A stretch of 64,000 bases of DNA from Thelonectria olida. Lineage: Eukaryota > Ascomycota > Sordariomycetes > Hypocreales > Nectriaceae. Shown here in pieces: positions 22,041 to 32,000 of the stretch. The position numbers and the translations under genes were made by a program. The DNA lies in assembly GCA_020736575.1 (NCBI GenBank), contig JAGPYM010000010.1:1054001-1118000 (forward strand), written 5' to 3'. The notes beneath the pieces are model-generated. The model saw nothing but the letters and a program-made list of their open reading frames with translations, ran no database searches and had not been told where the DNA came from. The stretch's first letter is position 1; each line of letters begins with the position of its first letter.

Positions 22041-22615
22041 GATGATTTCGACGAGAACGGCGTTGTCTGCTCGTAAGGCAACGTCCCGGAGAGTGGGTTC
22101 AAGGTGGTGTCGTCCGAGTTAAGTTGATCGATAGGGGTGAAATCAATGATATCAGATGCCTAGAATGCTATCTCGTTGATCAAATGGTCTTCTTGATGAC
22201 CTGTTCAAATTGATGATGATGATGCTTGTTCTGTGTTCTGAGAAGCCCGGTTTCCTCGAGCTTCCCCTCTGCTCTAGGTCACATGCAGAGGCTCTAGCCT
22301 AATTCGTCCTCACAGCCTGACAGAATCCTCCAAGGCAGACAGGGTGATAATATATCTAATATCTGACGATACAGTTATAACGAAGGGAACAGGCCTGTCC
22401 AATCTAAGCTAACGGATGAGCACCTGTTCATCCACAGCTGAGTTCTGGAACTTAGATGTGGAGTCAGTGAGGTGAAGCCATACCCCTCACAGAGACGCCC
22501 TGAAAACTTACCGATTGGATTTAACTGTGGCTGTTTGCAACCATGGGGTGATTGATTAACAACCGGAATACGTTATCTCAAATGGAATCATCATTCTTCT
22601 CCTGGGCTAATTCTA
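22041..22615. other. 3' flank of the intact DUF3435 gene
   Basis: No gene seen. The stretch at about 22505-22630 is repeated at about 12110-12170 and 21510-21610, always next to a DUF3435 C-terminus, so it belongs to the duplicated recombinase unit. Confidence 0.6.
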
Positions 22616-25234
22616 TCAAAGGCCATCCTCCCAGCAATCATCATCCCGCCCGGTCACCCAAAACTCCTCATCTGCATGAAGCTCTGGGCTTAGGTTTCTC
22701 GGAGACCAATCTCCCCCTGCCCCAGATTCCCAGGTGAACTCCCTCTCCATCTCTCCATTGCCTGAGGTTGCGCATGCCTTCTTTTTTCGTGAAGGGTTCT
22801 GCCGCTCTTCTCTCTTTCTTTTTCTCCCTTGAGGGGGTTCTATCCCCATTGCCCCCTCATGCTCTGGTTGCTTTGAGCTGTGAACCTCTGCTACATGGGA
22901 CTGCCATGAATCCACATCGTCGATAACGGTCTCTTCGTTCTCCTTCAGGCATGCCGGACATGGGAATGGTTGCTGAAACTGCCCAGACTTGACATGTTTC
23001 AAGGTAAGATGGGATCTTAACCCGCCTTCCGTGAAATATCCATTACAGAGCCAACAATAGGCACACTTTTCAGAGACAGCCGGCGCATGAATCGCGCCGT
23101 GGTGCCGCGCAACATGACTGCTCCAGGCCTGTTTGCTAGCTCCAATTGTTACATTCTTTGCCTCGAGTATCTGGCATTCCGGACAGAAGAACTGTTGTTC
23201 AAAATCGGATCCATGATACTTCCTTACATGATCAGAAAGGTTTGAGCGGGAGCTGAAGTCACGTCTGCATTTGGGCAGGAAACATATAGATCGTTCCTGG
23301 GGGGATTGCTGTCTCATAGTGAGGGGCTCGAGGCGCTTGTGCAGATAGTCTACTAGCGTGCGGCCAAACTCCTGATGAGAGTCCTGGCTGACGAGATGCT
23401 GTCCGACCCGTAAAGCGGCTCTATCACTGAGAGCATGGTTTCGTTTGTGAGGATCAGTTGCGTCAAGATCCTGAAGATGAGCAGCCGACTCGTCTTTCTC
23501 ATGTAGTCCATTTGCGGCTTCGAAATACTCATCCCGCCGCTGCTTAAGAAGCTGACTCTCGAGACTGTCCTTGATCGCTTTGATCCGTGACAAACACTTT
23601 TTCGCCTCATCCTTTTTCGATGGGTCTATTTTCAGCGTTTGATGCGCATCTCGAAGGGCTTGGACATCTGCTCGTGTTTCGAAGTCATCAAGATCCTGCC
23701 TTGTGATATGGACCGGGGCACGACCGTCTCGGTGCAGAAAGGCCTGACTCGTCTTCTCGATCAACTTTTGGGTGTCATCCACCATTTTAGGAAACGCAAT
23801 TTCCTGGAGCCGACTGCTGATATTCACCGGGATATAGCTTGTCTCAAATACTTCTGTGGAATTCGACAGGATGAAGTTGCGAAGAGCCGGCGCCAAGGAT
23901 CCTAATCATAAGTGTGAGCTTGGGTTCAAGAACGTAATTTCTCTCGATGCATACCGTTGAGACGGCCGCCAGCTCCTACTCTCATAGAGTAAGGTCTGAT
24001 CTTGTTCTGGCGGCCAGCAACAGCCACGGTGCGGTCCCATAGAAGCTTGTATAGGTTGTATGTGATAGGAACAATCTTCTTTTTCAGCATTCCCTCTTTC
24101 CATTTCGCCGGGACGTAATCTACATGGGTCTTAAGCCTCCGCTCGAGCACTTGGCTGACATGAGTGTATCCATTTTTGAAGGCGTTGTCTGCAATAGCCC
24201 GACTCAGTAATAACGTGAGAAGACAAATGATCTTGTGAGGCACTTTGGTGATCCAGAAACCGACACTATAAGATAGGTCAGGCTTTAGACACCGGGGAAA
24301 CGAAGAGCAGAGGTGAAGCTTACCGATCTTTCTGGTCCCTTCGAATTACATCTTGTAGTTTTACGTGATAGATCATGATCTTGGCTGTAGGCAAAAACCT
24401 ATTCGACGAGCCGTCGCGCAGCCACCCAATCTCCACGTCTTCGTAATCGATTTGCATCAGACTCTGCGGTCTCCATCCGCCAAGGGCGCCGAGAACTAAG
24501 GTGGTGTGAAAAGCGATCCTTTTTTCGGGGCTGCTCGTAATGTCAACTGCCCGCTCCCATAATGTCGTAAGGAGAAGGATAACATCCTCCGCTGTTGCTT
24601 CTCTTTTCACGAACGACTGGCCGAGGTTAAGATTCAATTCGTGTGCCAGCTCCGGTAGCCACTAGGAGACATTAGCAATCCCTTATTTTAATATCGAGTC
24701 TGATCTGAACTAACACGCGCAATCAGGTAAGTGGGTTTGTTGTTGCTCCCTTTCGCCCGCGAATCAAAGTTCAGCGACCAGAATCCGGCATCTCGTGGAT
24801 CTTCTCGTCGCTTGGGTGCCATGACCCTGATATCGGCGGCTGTCACAAGAGCTTGCCAGATATCTTCCACTGTGATACCGGACTTAATCGTATTGACCTC
24901 CGTTGTCTCCTCCTCTCCAAGCACACGCACCCTTCTCTTCGAGCCCTTAACGTAAGCCTTCAGGAAAGTCTGGCAATGGCTCTCCGCTACTCTCTTGCCG
25001 AGCAGGAGATCCACCCAGATGGTTTCAGGGTCAAAATTCATTCCTTTTGCAAATCTAGGCAGTGTTAGAGTGAACGTGAAAGGTGCTAAGGACGGCAATA
25101 ACTTACTCTTCCCATTTGGCCCAGACTCGAGCTCGAGCCCTCTGGGTCTTTTGCGAGACTTTTATTTCAAGCGGTTCCGCCTCATAACGGGCTAAGTCTT
25201 CTTTCGCCTCGGCGAAGTTGAAACACAGCACCAT
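22616..25234 (-). CDS. DUF3435 tyrosine recombinase (Starship captain-like), intact
   Basis: Five exons on the minus strand (25107-25234, 24715-25054, 24324-24661, 23955-24265, 22616-23901) give exactly 801 codons with consensus donors and acceptors. The start is ATG at 25232-25234. Recombinase signatures are GGWRPQSL (Arg220), SMRVGAGG (Arg364) and FETSYIP (candidate nucleophile Tyr395). A coiled, charged region follows, then C2H2-like fingers at about 579-713 and a basic, acidic-ended tail. DUF3435 proteins are the captains that mobilise Starship giant elements; a captain usually lies just inside one end and reads into the element. This one reads left into the NLR-rich block, with housekeeping genes on its right. 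Family assignment is firm. That it is an active captain is inference, because element ends and target-site duplications cannot be checked here. Confidence 0.85.
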
Positions 25235-25592
25235 AGTAGGCGGTAGTTAAGAAAGAGCTGGGGAGAAGCAATTTGCATGCAAGAGTTTAGAAAGTACAAG
25301 GGCCATAATCAATAAAGAACTAGATCACAAGGGTTGGGGATTTATCTTCCCGGGCCTTGCTTTATACAACGGAAAAGGGGCCATGCAACTAAGAGGGTAT
25401 ACAGCAGTAATGCAATTAGAGCAAAAGACACACATGCAACAACATAACCCCTGGAGGAGATGAGAATAAGCCCCGTCAAAATAAACCGCGAGGGAAGGGG
25501 GGTATTCAGATACAAGGTCGAGTGGAGAAACCTGGACAACGGAGAAGAAGGGAAGGGGGGGTGTGCAGTCTAAGTGTGTGCCCGGCGCTTAG

Positions 25593-25618
25593 CTCCGTTT
25601 ACTCCGGAGGAAACGGAG
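25593..25618. repeat. Inverted repeat CTCCGTTT / AAACGGAG
   Basis: Perfect 8-bp arms flank ten bases that themselves contain the palindrome CTCCGGAG, giving a strong potential hairpin about 360 bp upstream of the captain start codon. Confidence 0.7.
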
Positions 25619-25765
25619 AGCTTCTCCACCGCGGCGACCGTCTGGAGAGCCCGGTGCCCGGTCGGCCAAAACGGAGCGGCTAAACTTCGGCCTGGGTGAT
25701 GGGGCCGCTTCTCGACCGCCCGCTCGGCAGAACTCCGGCCTGGCAACATCCAGCGAAGGAGAAAC

Positions 25766-26050
25766 CCCGTCTGCTCCCCGCACGTTAAGCTGAGAAGCGG
25801 CGAACTAGTACTCGGGTCGGTGACGACCGGGGAATCCTCGCTGTTGTATGTCTTTCTTTTTGTACTTTTTCGAGGACCTATTCGATGTCTTCTTGTGGTG
25901 GTTGAGCCTCCAAGTCTTTCACATACGACCACAGCTCTTGGAGAATACTGGATCCCGTCTGCTCTCCGCACGTCAAGCCAAGAAGCGGTGAATTAGTACT
26001 CAAGTCGGTGACGATTGGGGAATCCTCGCTGTTGTATGTCTTTCTTTTTT
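25766..26050 (+). repeat. Direct repeat pair differing only by transitions (RIP-like)
   Basis: Copies of about 95 bp at about 25766-25860 and 25954-26048 (period 188 bp) align without gaps. I count ten differences, all C/T or G/A, and no transversions. Confidence 0.8.
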
Positions 26051-26987
26051 GCCAATTTTTGCTGTTTTGTGACCCTCTCTAAGTTTTCTTCCTCTCGTCT
26101 GGTGTGAGGCCGTCACGAACTTGAACCTAGGCACGTTAGTCTGAGACTGATGGTAGACCTTGTGGATTCCACGGGCCGTCATGTTTGGTCCCCTTGCCCA
26201 AACAGAGATGAGAATATGTTGCCTTGGGCGACCCTTTGTTTTAGACTGCGAGAGCCGAGGACATGAGACTTGTTTGTCATTTAAAGGTAGAGGGCTCAAG
26301 GAACTCGGACTACGGCCCTGACCAAGTAGAACGGCTTGAGCGAATGGAAAGCCCGTGTGTTTGACGAATCCCAAGTCTTTGTCACGAAGAAGGGGGGCAT
26401 GGTGAAGTCGTCGCCAACTCACGAAGATAGCTTCGATAGACGTGGGGAAACAGCAACAGGAACTAAGGAACAAGCATAGAGGTGCGAATATAATAAGTAA
26501 AGCATTGGACTTTGGATCCATATAACTAAGAGATGGATAGATACTTTGACTGTTATGCTCGTTGAAACAAAATTGCTTCAACTTTATCATCTTTTCACTT
26601 GCGTGCGGACCTCATCTCACCTGTGTCAATATTATGGCACACTATCACTCTCTAGGAATATTTTATTCATGTCGCACTACACTCCAGAAGAATAGTCATA
26701 TTCGAATACGGCAAAGTCAATTCTGTTGTGGACGAAACCATGTGCCCTGAGTGCACCATCCTTTATCGCTGTCATGGGTATTCGTCCATTTTCATGCATA
26801 ACTATATACCTGAGTAAAAACAACAACACCTTGTCCTATGCCACACACATAGACGTGTCGGAATCATAAAAAACAACATAATTTTAACAACTAATACCAG
26901 TTGTAATGCGAAACCCCCCAAACGCCATGACCCGTTTTGTCCGTCCTGAAATGCTGTCTAAGAAGACCCCTAAAAGTAAGATGCAAG

Positions 26988-27065
26988 AAAGAAAAGAAAA
27001 GAAAAGAAAAGAAAAGAAAAAAAGGCCAAAATGCCCATGCCATGCCATGCCCATGCCATGTCATC
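26988..27065 (+). repeat. Simple repeats (GAAAA)n and CATGC-type
   Basis: About seven GAAAA units at 26988-27023 are followed by a CATGCC/CCATG repeat to about 27065. Confidence 0.85.
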
Positions 27066-27241
27066 TTCTTGCTTGCGCCGCGGCCATTCTACAGTCGTTC
27101 GCGTTGGCTTATCAGATCCCAGCACATCGTATCATGGATGGCGCAAAGAGCTCATCTCGTTCGTACACTCCCCCTGTCCACTAACATCACCAAACCATCT
27201 AGCCTGCTCGTTGGGTTTGTTGCAAGGGGGCATTGGGCGGT

Positions 27242-29083
27242 TTACCAAGTCTCGGCAATGTACTGGCCTTCGTCCTTCTTGAGCTGCCAGAAGCTGCGAG
27301 CTTCCTCGCGCTCCAAGTTGCCCTTGGCCATGGCCACATCGATCAGAGCCTCCTCGACGCCCTCGCCCATACCCTTGCTGCTACCGCAGACAAAGACGCG
27401 GCCGTCAAGCGAGTTGACAATGTACCAAACGAGGTCGGCCTGGTTACGCACCTCCTCCTGGACATATCGACCCGTACCGGCTCGGCTTTGAACAACGCGC
27501 TTGACTTCGGACTCGTGCACACCCCACTCGCCATTGTAAATCTCATCGACGAGCGAGTCCCGGACGCCCTGCAGCACCCAGACCTTGTTGGCACAGTTGG
27601 CCTGCTTCAGGCGACGTTGCACAAAGCCTCGGAAGGGAGCAATACCCACACCGGCACCAATCAGCAGCATGGGGCCGTCCGAGTTGAATTGCTTGGCTAA
27701 TGGGTTGGCCATGAGACCCTTGAACATGGGCACATAGAACTCGGGCTTCTTGCCGGCGTTCTCAGCCCGGATGAACTTGCGGGCCTGGCGCTCGAAGAAG
27801 CCAGAGCCGACGCCAGTGCGGCATCCATTGATCCAATCCATAGACTCGTGAACAGTGACGGCAATTTCAACGAGACGGCGCTGCGAGTGGTCACGCAGCT
27901 GGAACGACTCAAGAGGGTCGCTGGAGAGGGAGTAGAAGCGAGGCATAAGAGGTTGGAGGACGGAAAGGACCTGGTCGAGAGGAGGGTGAGAGCTAGGGAA
28001 GGCGTGAAGGATCTGGGATACGGTCACATCAGGACCGCCTCGGAAGTCGCAGAAGACACTTGAGCCTTCGTTGGAACAGAGGTAGAGGAGAATCTTCTTC
28101 TCATTGGCAGCGGTAGCATGCTCAGCCAGGACACGGAGAAGATTCTTGGAGGGGGCGTAGGACTGGATGTCGGTAGTCCAAGTGAGAAGGTCTCGACGAG
28201 TGGTGACGAGCTCGCGGGGCTTGTCGTCACCCCAAACAGTAGGCCAGCGACCCTTGGTGGTCTTCATGAGAACAGGCTTGTCCCGGAGGAAACGAGGCAC
28301 CATGAGGGCATCGAGAATGTCGACAACAGTGGTGTCACAGTTGGGAGCCATGATACCAATAGCTCCACCAACCTTGAAGTCAACTAGTTCCTCGGGGGGG
28401 TAGTCGGTGATGTCGAGATCGAAGTGGTAAGTGCGCTTCTCCGCACCGGGCTTGGTCAACTCACGGGCACTGTGGATGCGAGCAGGGTAGACATGGTGAG
28501 GAGGATGGGGTTGAACGAATCGAGGAGGCTGAATAGAAGTGTCGACGGCCTCATAGCCAGGGCCAGGACAGAGGTATTCGGACTTTGGAGCAGGCTCGGC
28601 GTCTTCACCAAAGGAGATAGCCGAGTCGGCAGGTGAGAGGGTGGCTGGCCGAGGAATTGAGGTAAAAGATACAACCTTCTCAGGCATGTCCAGAACACCG
28701 GTCAACTCAGTGGGGATGTGGTCAAGCTTCAGGCCTAGGGACTTGAAGGCGTCGTTGTCGGGCAGAGGAATGTCCTCATACTCGACATCTCCACGACGAG
28801 TGCCCAAGCAGCAGCCACCAGAGCCACCGCAACAGCGTCCGACAAACTCGGCAGTAGACTCTCCAGTAATACGCTGGATGTCTCGAGCACTCTGGGCAAT
28901 CAGACGAGTAGAAGCGCGTCTGCGGCGCTCATGGATGATTGGCTCATCCTCTTGGCTATCAGAGTCGTCTGAGTATGTGAGAGAGGGTGCGATGGAAGGT
29001 GTAGACTCGAGGGGAAGGCAATCGGTGGAGTTGTCGGCGGGGTTGACGATGCCCTCAATTGGAAGTGGGGAGGTGGCGATCAT
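27242..29083 (-). CDS. FNR-type FAD/NAD(P)-binding flavin reductase
   Basis: An intact single-exon frame of 613 aa from the ATG at 29081-29083. Residues 1-170 are low-complexity and include a Cys cluster (CCGGSGGCCLG). The C-terminal two thirds resemble the reductase half of the cytochrome P450 reductase/sulfite reductase family: PRFYSLSS for FAD, GAGVGIAPFRGFVQRR for the nicotinamide nucleotide, VWVLQGVRD, and VFVCGSSKGMGEGV near the end. The usual N-terminal flavodoxin (FMN) domain is absent, and the last residue is an aromatic Trp, as often seen in the family. It probably passes electrons from NADPH to an unknown acceptor; the partner is not visible here. The minus-strand leader at 29090-29400 is pyrimidine-rich, fitting a promoter. 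The family is firm, the role unknown. Confidence 0.82.
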   Translation of the reverse strand: MIATSPLPIEGIVNPADNSTDCLPLESTPSIAPSLTYSDDSDSQEDEPIIHERRRRASTRLIAQSARDIQRITGESTAEFVGRCCGGSGGCCLGTRRGDVEYEDIPLPDNDAFKSLGLKLDHIPTELTGVLDMPEKVVSFTSIPRPATLSPADSAISFGEDAEPAPKSEYLCPGPGYEAVDTSIQPPRFVQPHPPHHVYPARIHSARELTKPGAEKRTYHFDLDITDYPPEELVDFKVGGAIGIMAPNCDTTVVDILDALMVPRFLRDKPVLMKTTKGRWPTVWGDDKPRELVTTRRDLLTWTTDIQSYAPSKNLLRVLAEHATAANEKKILLYLCSNEGSSVFCDFRGGPDVTVSQILHAFPSSHPPLDQVLSVLQPLMPRFYSLSSDPLESFQLRDHSQRRLVEIAVTVHESMDWINGCRTGVGSGFFERQARKFIRAENAGKKPEFYVPMFKGLMANPLAKQFNSDGPMLLIGAGVGIAPFRGFVQRRLKQANCANKVWVLQGVRDSLVDEIYNGEWGVHESEVKRVVQSRAGTGRYVQEEVRNQADLVWYIVNSLDGRVFVCGSSKGMGEGVEEALIDVAMAKGNLEREEARSFWQLKKDEGQYIAETW

Positions 29084-32000
29084 TGCGAATTGGGACGTGG
29101 GTCGTCACACACGCGGGAAGGAGGTTGAAGTATAGCAGGTGAAGGAGGAGAAGAAGGTTGAGCCTCGGTAGTTGTTGTGCGGTTGTTTCTATGGGTGGTG
29201 GTGGTTGTTAGGTTGGTGGCAATAACGTCAGTATCGCATGAGCATGTCGCTTTGCAAGCGAGAGTTGGAAGAGAGGGAGAGGCGATATATGAGGAGGAGG
29301 AGGAGAGGAGAGGAGAGCTAGGAGAGGGATTGATGCGATTGATAAGATGTGCGAAGCTGGGAAAACGGATTGGAGGCTTAGTTGGGGGAGAGGAAGGGAC
29401 AAAGCCGATCCGGAAGCGGGCGCGTTGGAGGTTTAAAAATTCGAGGCCAAGGAAAGGACGGTGCAAAGCCCACGCCCCCGATTTGCGTGGTTGATGTCCC
29501 CAGTCTTCAATGTTCTCCAGTTCCAGGCCCAGTCCCGGGCGTGTGGATTTCGAATTGGGCCGGGGGGGAGTGTCGTGGAAGACCGTCAAGTCAAGGTGTG
29601 TGGGAGGAGTGTGGGTGGGGCCAGACATTTTTTCTTTTTTGGTGGTGGCTTTCAATTGTTCTGGGGCACACAGTGTCGATAGATACGTACCCCTCATCCC
29701 TCGTCTGTGCCCTGTTCCAATATGAGCTCCGCCCACCATTATTCATTCTTTCCAAGCATGACGTTTTGACTTTCATCAAGGGAAACAACGGGGACTGCGC
29801 CCAGGGATCCAGGTATATGCGAGGAGAAATTGTCCCTACTCTTTTGAAATTCAAACGTCTTGGGGTCTGGAACTGCAGGAGAGAGCAAGGGACAAATAGC
29901 AAAAGGAAAAAAACGCCTGATTGATTGACTAGGTTAATGCCCAACAAACCATTATTCATTCCTCTTCTCAGCATTATCAGATCCCTATCGTCCAGTATCT
30001 CCTCCCCCCTCCCCCTCCCCCGGCGGCGGCGACCGAGACCCTCCCACCCAGGGACAACAGCAATCGACGCCCTGGAGAGCACCGCCTAGAACGGAAAAAT
30101 GACCACTCGACGGGTAGCAAAGGGGAGATTGAGGTGGAAGAGGAGCACAACATCTTGGGCTGCACCATCGGCACAACAAGCACACGTGCCCTCCCACTCA
30201 CCACTGCAGCCCATCGCCCTCCACAGTTGCTCCTCTTTTCCATCGGCAACTACTACTGTAACTGTACGTATGTACGGATAGTGCAGCACAGAAAGCAAGC
30301 GGAAATTCAACGGCGGCGATTGGTAGTTGGGGATGACTGGGGTCATTGGATTGGACCGTTGCTGGTTGCCGAACTTCGCTCTATCTCGCCTGGTTTATTG
30401 GTATAGCCTCTTTTTGCCTGGTTTGGCTGTGTCGTCTCCGGCGAGAATTCCTATTCACGGTAACTAGGGCACCCAAGTCAATCCCCATTCTCTTCCCCGA
30501 GCTGGTTTGTATTCTTCGACAAATCAATGCCAACCCTGGAGTCGAGAAGGGGGGAGGCAAGAGTCAGGTCCCGAGTTGCAAGGTCCGGCCCATCCCCATG
30601 TCCCAACGACGTAAGGAAAGTCTGGAACCCACCTACGGATGTTCCAGATCAGCCGACACGCACGCACTTTGACACACATTCGTAGACGCGCGCGCGGCAT
30701 TGTTTGTGATGATGACGGCAAGCAAGGTCAGAGTCTTGTAATAATTGCACACACCATTCAGGAATGTTTTCTAGCCTGCGGACTTCTTCATACCTAGTCA
30801 ATCATACACCTGCGGGTAATCGATCAACCCTACGTCCCTCAAGGAGGGTTAATGCGATTCAGGTCGGCTACTTCCGAGTGCACAGTGTCTCTTTACGAAT
30901 ATCTCACTGTCCGATAACAGGACAAAAGGCGATGACAGATACCTGGTCACTTAAAGGTATGGATGATCTAATGCGAAATGATTTGCCGATCCCCTGACCC
31001 GGGCGCTGTCACTCCCCTCGTACCGGCGGAGAGATGCTTCTCAAACCGACCCCACCCCTGCTGTTTCGCACCCTCACACACAAATTGTGTTTTTCGTTTA
31101 TCAATCGATTCTCCCGCCAGCCACTGATGGCCCGCCAAATTAATCAATCAGTGCCAACGAACTACCCCAACGGTACTTCGCACATGGCCTCGGCAGAGGT
31201 CCCCACACGACTTGGCCAGGTCACCACTCCTGAAGGGACGTGAAGCAAATGGACAAGAGTGGGAGAATTCCATCAGTATCAGTAGCACATGACGTGCGAA
31301 GCCGGTCTTCGTATCCCCTCACATCTCGCTCTGAAAAATGGGAGAGAGCAAGTGATAGAAAGTGGGAGGAAAAGCCACCGCCACCAGTCCCCGGCCAAAC
31401 CCGAACAGCCAAAGGGACACGGCGATTGATTGATGAACCCTGGACCAGCCCGCCGGTAGTTCTTCGCACTCGCTCGAAGCTACTGTACGAATAATCAACC
31501 GTCCACCGTTGTCGCACTGTCAATCAATTCAAGCATTTCCGTTGAACCACCAGACAAGCTAGGAAACTAACGGAGCTGCCTCGTCTTATCGATGACATTC
31601 ACTGGACGAAACAATTCAACCTTTCTCCGTACTCGTATGCGCCTCATCTTCCATCCGCACATGGGTCAGCCCGGACTGCCTCTTTGTAGGAACCCGTACG
31701 AATAGATTTCCACGTACCCATCCGTTCGGCCCCAGGGAGTGCCAACATCCGGGCAACACACAAACGGTTCCCTTACAGCCCACCGAGCCTTCGTACGACG
31801 AAACCATGAGCATGGAGTCATTCTCCCAATCACCACCCTTCCATTTTCTGTTTCTGTTGGGCCAAGCGGTGAGGCCATTCACCCTCAGGGATTCTCCCAG
31901 CGCCGGGAGGCTCTGCTCGTAGCCGCGGCTCAATGGCTTCACAGACGTCGTCATGATAAGTCCAGAAGTCAGGCCACCACGGCTCAGTCCCCCAACCGAT

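Larger units (their letters stand above)
25235..27241. other. Putative element boundary and intergenic DNA
   Basis: No convincing gene. The stretch contains the captain promoter, a GC-rich block (about 25560-25760) with a hairpin, a transition-only direct duplication, an AT-rich stretch (about 26500-26900) and simple repeats before the reductase gene. It separates accessory from core gene content. Confidence 0.5.

Noticed and set aside
25589..25971. GC-rich open frames upstream of the captain
   Set aside because: Arg/Pro-rich composition follows base content, and the frames run across the transition-mutated repeat.
29080..29739. Minus-strand open frame of about 219 codons upstream of the reductase
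   Set aside because: Ser/Pro/Thr-rich, overlaps the expected promoter and leader of the reductase, and has no domain.
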